Assembly: GCA_964584325.1 (NCBI GenBank)
Contig: CAZOZP010000016.1
Coordinates: forward strand, 1-53,189
Reading direction: 5' to 3'
DNA length: 53,189 nucleotides
DNA from: CAZOZP01 sp964584325
Lineage (GTDB): Bacteria; Bacteroidota; Ignavibacteria; Ignavibacteriales; Melioribacteraceae
Shown: one piece after another, positions 52,201 to 53,189 of the stretch
Numbering within the stretch: position 1 is the first letter of the stretch
Layout: each line of letters starts with the position of its first letter
Notes under the pieces: generated by a model
Told to the model about the DNA's origin: nothing
The model's input: the letters and a program-made list of their open reading frames with translations, nothing else
Database searches by the model: none
Translations under genes and position numbers: made by a program

Positions 52201-52810
52201 CAAATTCGTAGAAATCGGATTCTCCCCGAAGATGTTTTTCTATCAGAGCGGAACTCTCTTTTAAGTCATCCGGATGAGCAAATTGTTCCCAGGTTTTTAT
52301 CGAAACAGGAGAAATCTCTTCAAGAGTGTAACCAATAATATTGGCCCATCTTTCGTTAAAAACAACTTCGCCGGATTCAAGCACCCATTCCCAGGTACCC
52401 AAATTGGTAACGTCGATAAAATACTTGAATCTCTGCTTTTCTTTTTTAAGTTCATCCTCAAAACTTATATATTCTGTTATATCAAGAAAAACCATTGAAA
52501 AGTAATCCTCTTCGGCTGAGTTAGTCTGAATTCTAAACCATTTGCCAATGTTCTGAAAATAATGCTCCTTTGTGATGTTTCCTTTATTCCCGGCTATATT
52601 AATAAAAGATTTAAACCATTCAGGAAATATTTCTGAGACTTTCTTCCCGAGAATTTCCTTTTTATTTCTTTCGGCTATGATTTCAAAAGTACGATTTACT
52701 TCAAGAATAATATAATCTGAAGGAACTCCTTTATCGTCTGTTATTGCTTTATTACAGGAATAACCAAATGGAGCATTTTCAAGAAATTCAGAAATCGTTG
52801 AGTTTTTCAT
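49238..52810 (-). CDS. Multi-PAS hybrid histidine kinase (4 PAS - HisKA - HATPase - 2 REC - Hpt)
   Basis: About 1190 residues counted from the ATG at 52810; another in-frame ATG is at 52843 and neither has a clear ribosome site. Four PAS-type domains lie at about 1-115, 130-245, 285-400 and 415-530 (the second and fourth with PAC-type ends DITDRK and DITERK). HisKA has H559 in ANMSHEIRTPLNG. The ATPase domain has NLLSNAVKFTQKG, DTGIGIT and GGTGLGLTI. Two receivers follow, with D842 in VIVDYNMPYLNG and D988 in IFMDIQMPEMDG, then Hpt with H1130 in AHILKGSAL. No membrane segment is seen, so sensing is cytoplasmic. It is the first gene of the chemosensory locus and is upstream of the fusion gene by 68 bases. 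Confidence 0.93.
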   Translation of the reverse strand: MKNSTISEFLENAPFGYSCNKAITDDKGVPSDYIILEVNRTFEIIAERNKKEILGKKVSEIFPEWFKSFINIAGNKGNITKEHYFQNIGKWFRIQTNSAEEDYFSMVFLDITEYISFEDELKKEKQRFKYFIDVTNLGTWEWVLESGEVVFNERWANIIGYTLEEISPVSIKTWEQFAHPDDLKESSALIEKHLRGESDFYEFECRMKHKNGEWVWVSDRGKISARDAEGKPLVISGTHQDITDRKVQTEKLNKFADNMEWMNWELQTEIQKRTEAKKKLRLSERKFNRLFQSNPALMALNDINTMEFIDVNESFVNTLGYMKQDVVGKTPEQLKLFPEIEKQKQSGETLKMQGNLRNIELKVLKKDGNFLDGLFSGEVIDSDEGTYFLTVMTDITPQKIVEKALEESDQLLKKLSAQLPGAIYQFLRLSDGSSLLPFASNQLWQIFEIKPEDVVKDGSRVFEYIVPNDLPRVIQSIDDSAKKLEIWDCEFRVDLPVKGLRWLHAQSRPEELDGGKVLWHGFVSDITERKEIEKEVIKAKEEAERANKAKSEFLANMSHEIRTPLNGVIGFTELLRNTQLSKLQDQYVENAFTSAKSLLGIINDILDFSKIEAGKLELDPVMTNIEELIRESADIVKIQAWKKGLELLLNVAPDVPEYSFVDPVRLKQIIMNLLSNAVKFTQKGEVELQVLFSQTSPDKGKFFFSVRDTGIGITSEQKDRLFKAFSQADSSTTRKFGGTGLGLTISNHLAAKMGSEIEITSQINKGSVFSFSVEVPFERETPEELPACGLNKILIIDDNDLNRSIIGKILLSMGIQYSETDNGASGLKLLEKEGDFDAVIVDYNMPYLNGLDTVRLMREKLNLSSESNPVILLTNSDDSEDIQKESLELGICAEVGKPVNRKQLLRVFCDLKNAERNEKRQKKEASLPLQMSNSGVVILIAEDIQMNLLLIKTILKNHLPDAVFLEALTGFEVLNVIEKQNPDLIFMDIQMPEMDGIEATKKIREAERKSGRRIPIIALTAGAVKEERQRCLEAGMDDFLAKPIEQSSIPAILNKYLKMKHNLKPTDQTIKDDSENLHFNRNKLQLNVDNNENIILELIKLSLENYPVYITELEDAIRFGDEQKIRKNAHILKGSALTLCLPRMSELSEKIEMSKDIDISQLNDYLEKIMKEWEIVERIFRNVLSKNQNI

Positions 52811-52935
52811 TTTTGTAATTCTTATTAGGAAACAATAGCTCATTATCGAAACATTTTTTCTTTTCTTTTGGATATTGTTTTGTTGATTGTTTTCTTCTCC
52901 GGAAACTCTCAGTTCATTTCTGTGTTGTCAGGTAA

Positions 52936-53189
52936 CATTTCCGTGCGTGAACTTTACATTTCCATCCGTGAACTTTACATTTCCATCCGTGAACTTTACA
53001 TTTCCGTCCGTGAACTTTACATTTCCGTCCGTGAACTTTACATTTCCGTGCGTGAACTTCATATTTCCGTCCGTGAACTTTACATTTCCGTCCGTGAACT
53101 TTACATTTCCATCCGTGAACTTTACATTTCCGTCCGTGAACTTCATATTTCCGTGCGTGAACTTCATATTTCCGTGCGTGAACTTCATA
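52936..53189. repeat. 21-bp tandem repeat array, at least 12 copies, cut by the window edge
   Basis: Twelve exact-length 21-bp units run from 52936 to 53187, then the window ends, so the full array is longer. Typical unit: CATTTCCGTCCGTGAACTTT plus A. Variation is limited to unit position 8 (G/A), position 10 (C/G), and a junction form in which TTTACAT becomes TTCATAT. Because 21 is a multiple of three, four of the six frames stay open across the array; the minus-strand heptad frame KFTDGN(V/M) is one. The minus-strand frame meets a stop two codons after the last unit. I regard it as a non-coding minisatellite, although a plus-strand frame remains possible (see findings). Confidence 0.9.

Noticed and set aside
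52928..53188. Minus-strand protein of KFTDGN heptads
   Set aside because: Four of six frames are open because the unit is 21 bp. This frame stops two codons after the array ends and has no non-repeat sequence or ribosome site inside the window.
52936..53189. CRISPR array
   Set aside because: The 21-bp units are directly adjacent with no spacers, vary internally, and no cas gene is present.
1..53189. tRNA, rRNA or other known structural RNA genes
   Set aside because: The spacers are short and AT-rich; I found no tRNA-like cloverleaf or conserved rRNA sequence by eye. A tRNAscan or Rfam run was not possible.

Overview
The window is 53 kb of compact, AT-rich bacterial chromosome. Genes abut or overlap by 1-13 bases, there is no gene-free stretch over 300 bases, and I see no rRNA, tRNA, insertion sequence, prophage or CRISPR array. 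The gene set suggests a Gram-negative, menaquinone-using member of the Bacteroidota/Chlorobi/Ignavibacteria side of the tree: menF-menD-menH, a two-component sensor with a Reg_prop/Y_Y_Y sensor, DUF2911 and DUF4197 proteins, an outer-membrane-barrel-like protein, an orphan AddB-like nuclease, and sucC without sucD. Recognisable Shine-Dalgarno sites before several genes fit Chlorobi/Ignavibacteria better than classical Bacteroidia. The lineage call is an inference.

Layout. 1-3785: end of serS and a heterodimeric ABC exporter with one degenerate ATP site. 3782-7921: small housekeeping genes (YhcH-like, secreted hypothetical, TM1266-like regulator, AlkD-like, ferritin-like candidate, glycerophosphodiesterase, metallophosphoesterase). 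7994-15498: menF-menD-menH followed by a large periplasmic-propeller histidine kinase. 15576-18057: YgjP-like metallopeptidase and U32 protein. 18058-20196: an unusual pair, an ExeA-like AAA ATPase followed by a CheW-domain protein with a long acidic/proline-rich N-terminus holding a duplicated 37-residue segment. 20441-22973: hypothetical protein, proline iminopeptidase and an exported acetolactate decarboxylase. 23001-32708: antiporter, DUF4197, YitT, DUF2911, a small membrane protein, a rhomboid, a nitroreductase and an AddB-like nuclease. 32709-36106: barrel-like protein, Lrp/AsnC regulator, sucC and a small membrane protein, with several inverted-repeat elements in the spacers.

36150-52810 is the centrepiece: twelve co-directional genes (minus strand) forming one chemosensory locus. 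In transcription order: hybrid kinase (4 PAS, HisKA, HATPase, 2 REC, Hpt), REC - NrtA/NMT1-like substrate-binding domain - CheW fusion, CheA with two Hpt domains, CheW, a membrane MCP, a CheD paralogue lacking all catalytic residues, CheR, CheB, canonical CheD, REC-PAS protein, hybrid kinase (REC, HisKA, HATPase, REC, Hpt) and a CheY-like receiver. No flagellar or pilus gene and no CheC/CheX/CheZ phosphatase lies in the window, so the output is unknown. The fusion protein implies that a soluble ligand-binding fold of the nitrate/bicarbonate transporter type, here predicted to be cytoplasmic, is wired directly into the CheA array. This is the best candidate for an undescribed system.

The window ends in a 21-bp tandem repeat, at least 12 copies and cut by the window edge, upstream of the first hybrid kinase of the chemosensory locus.
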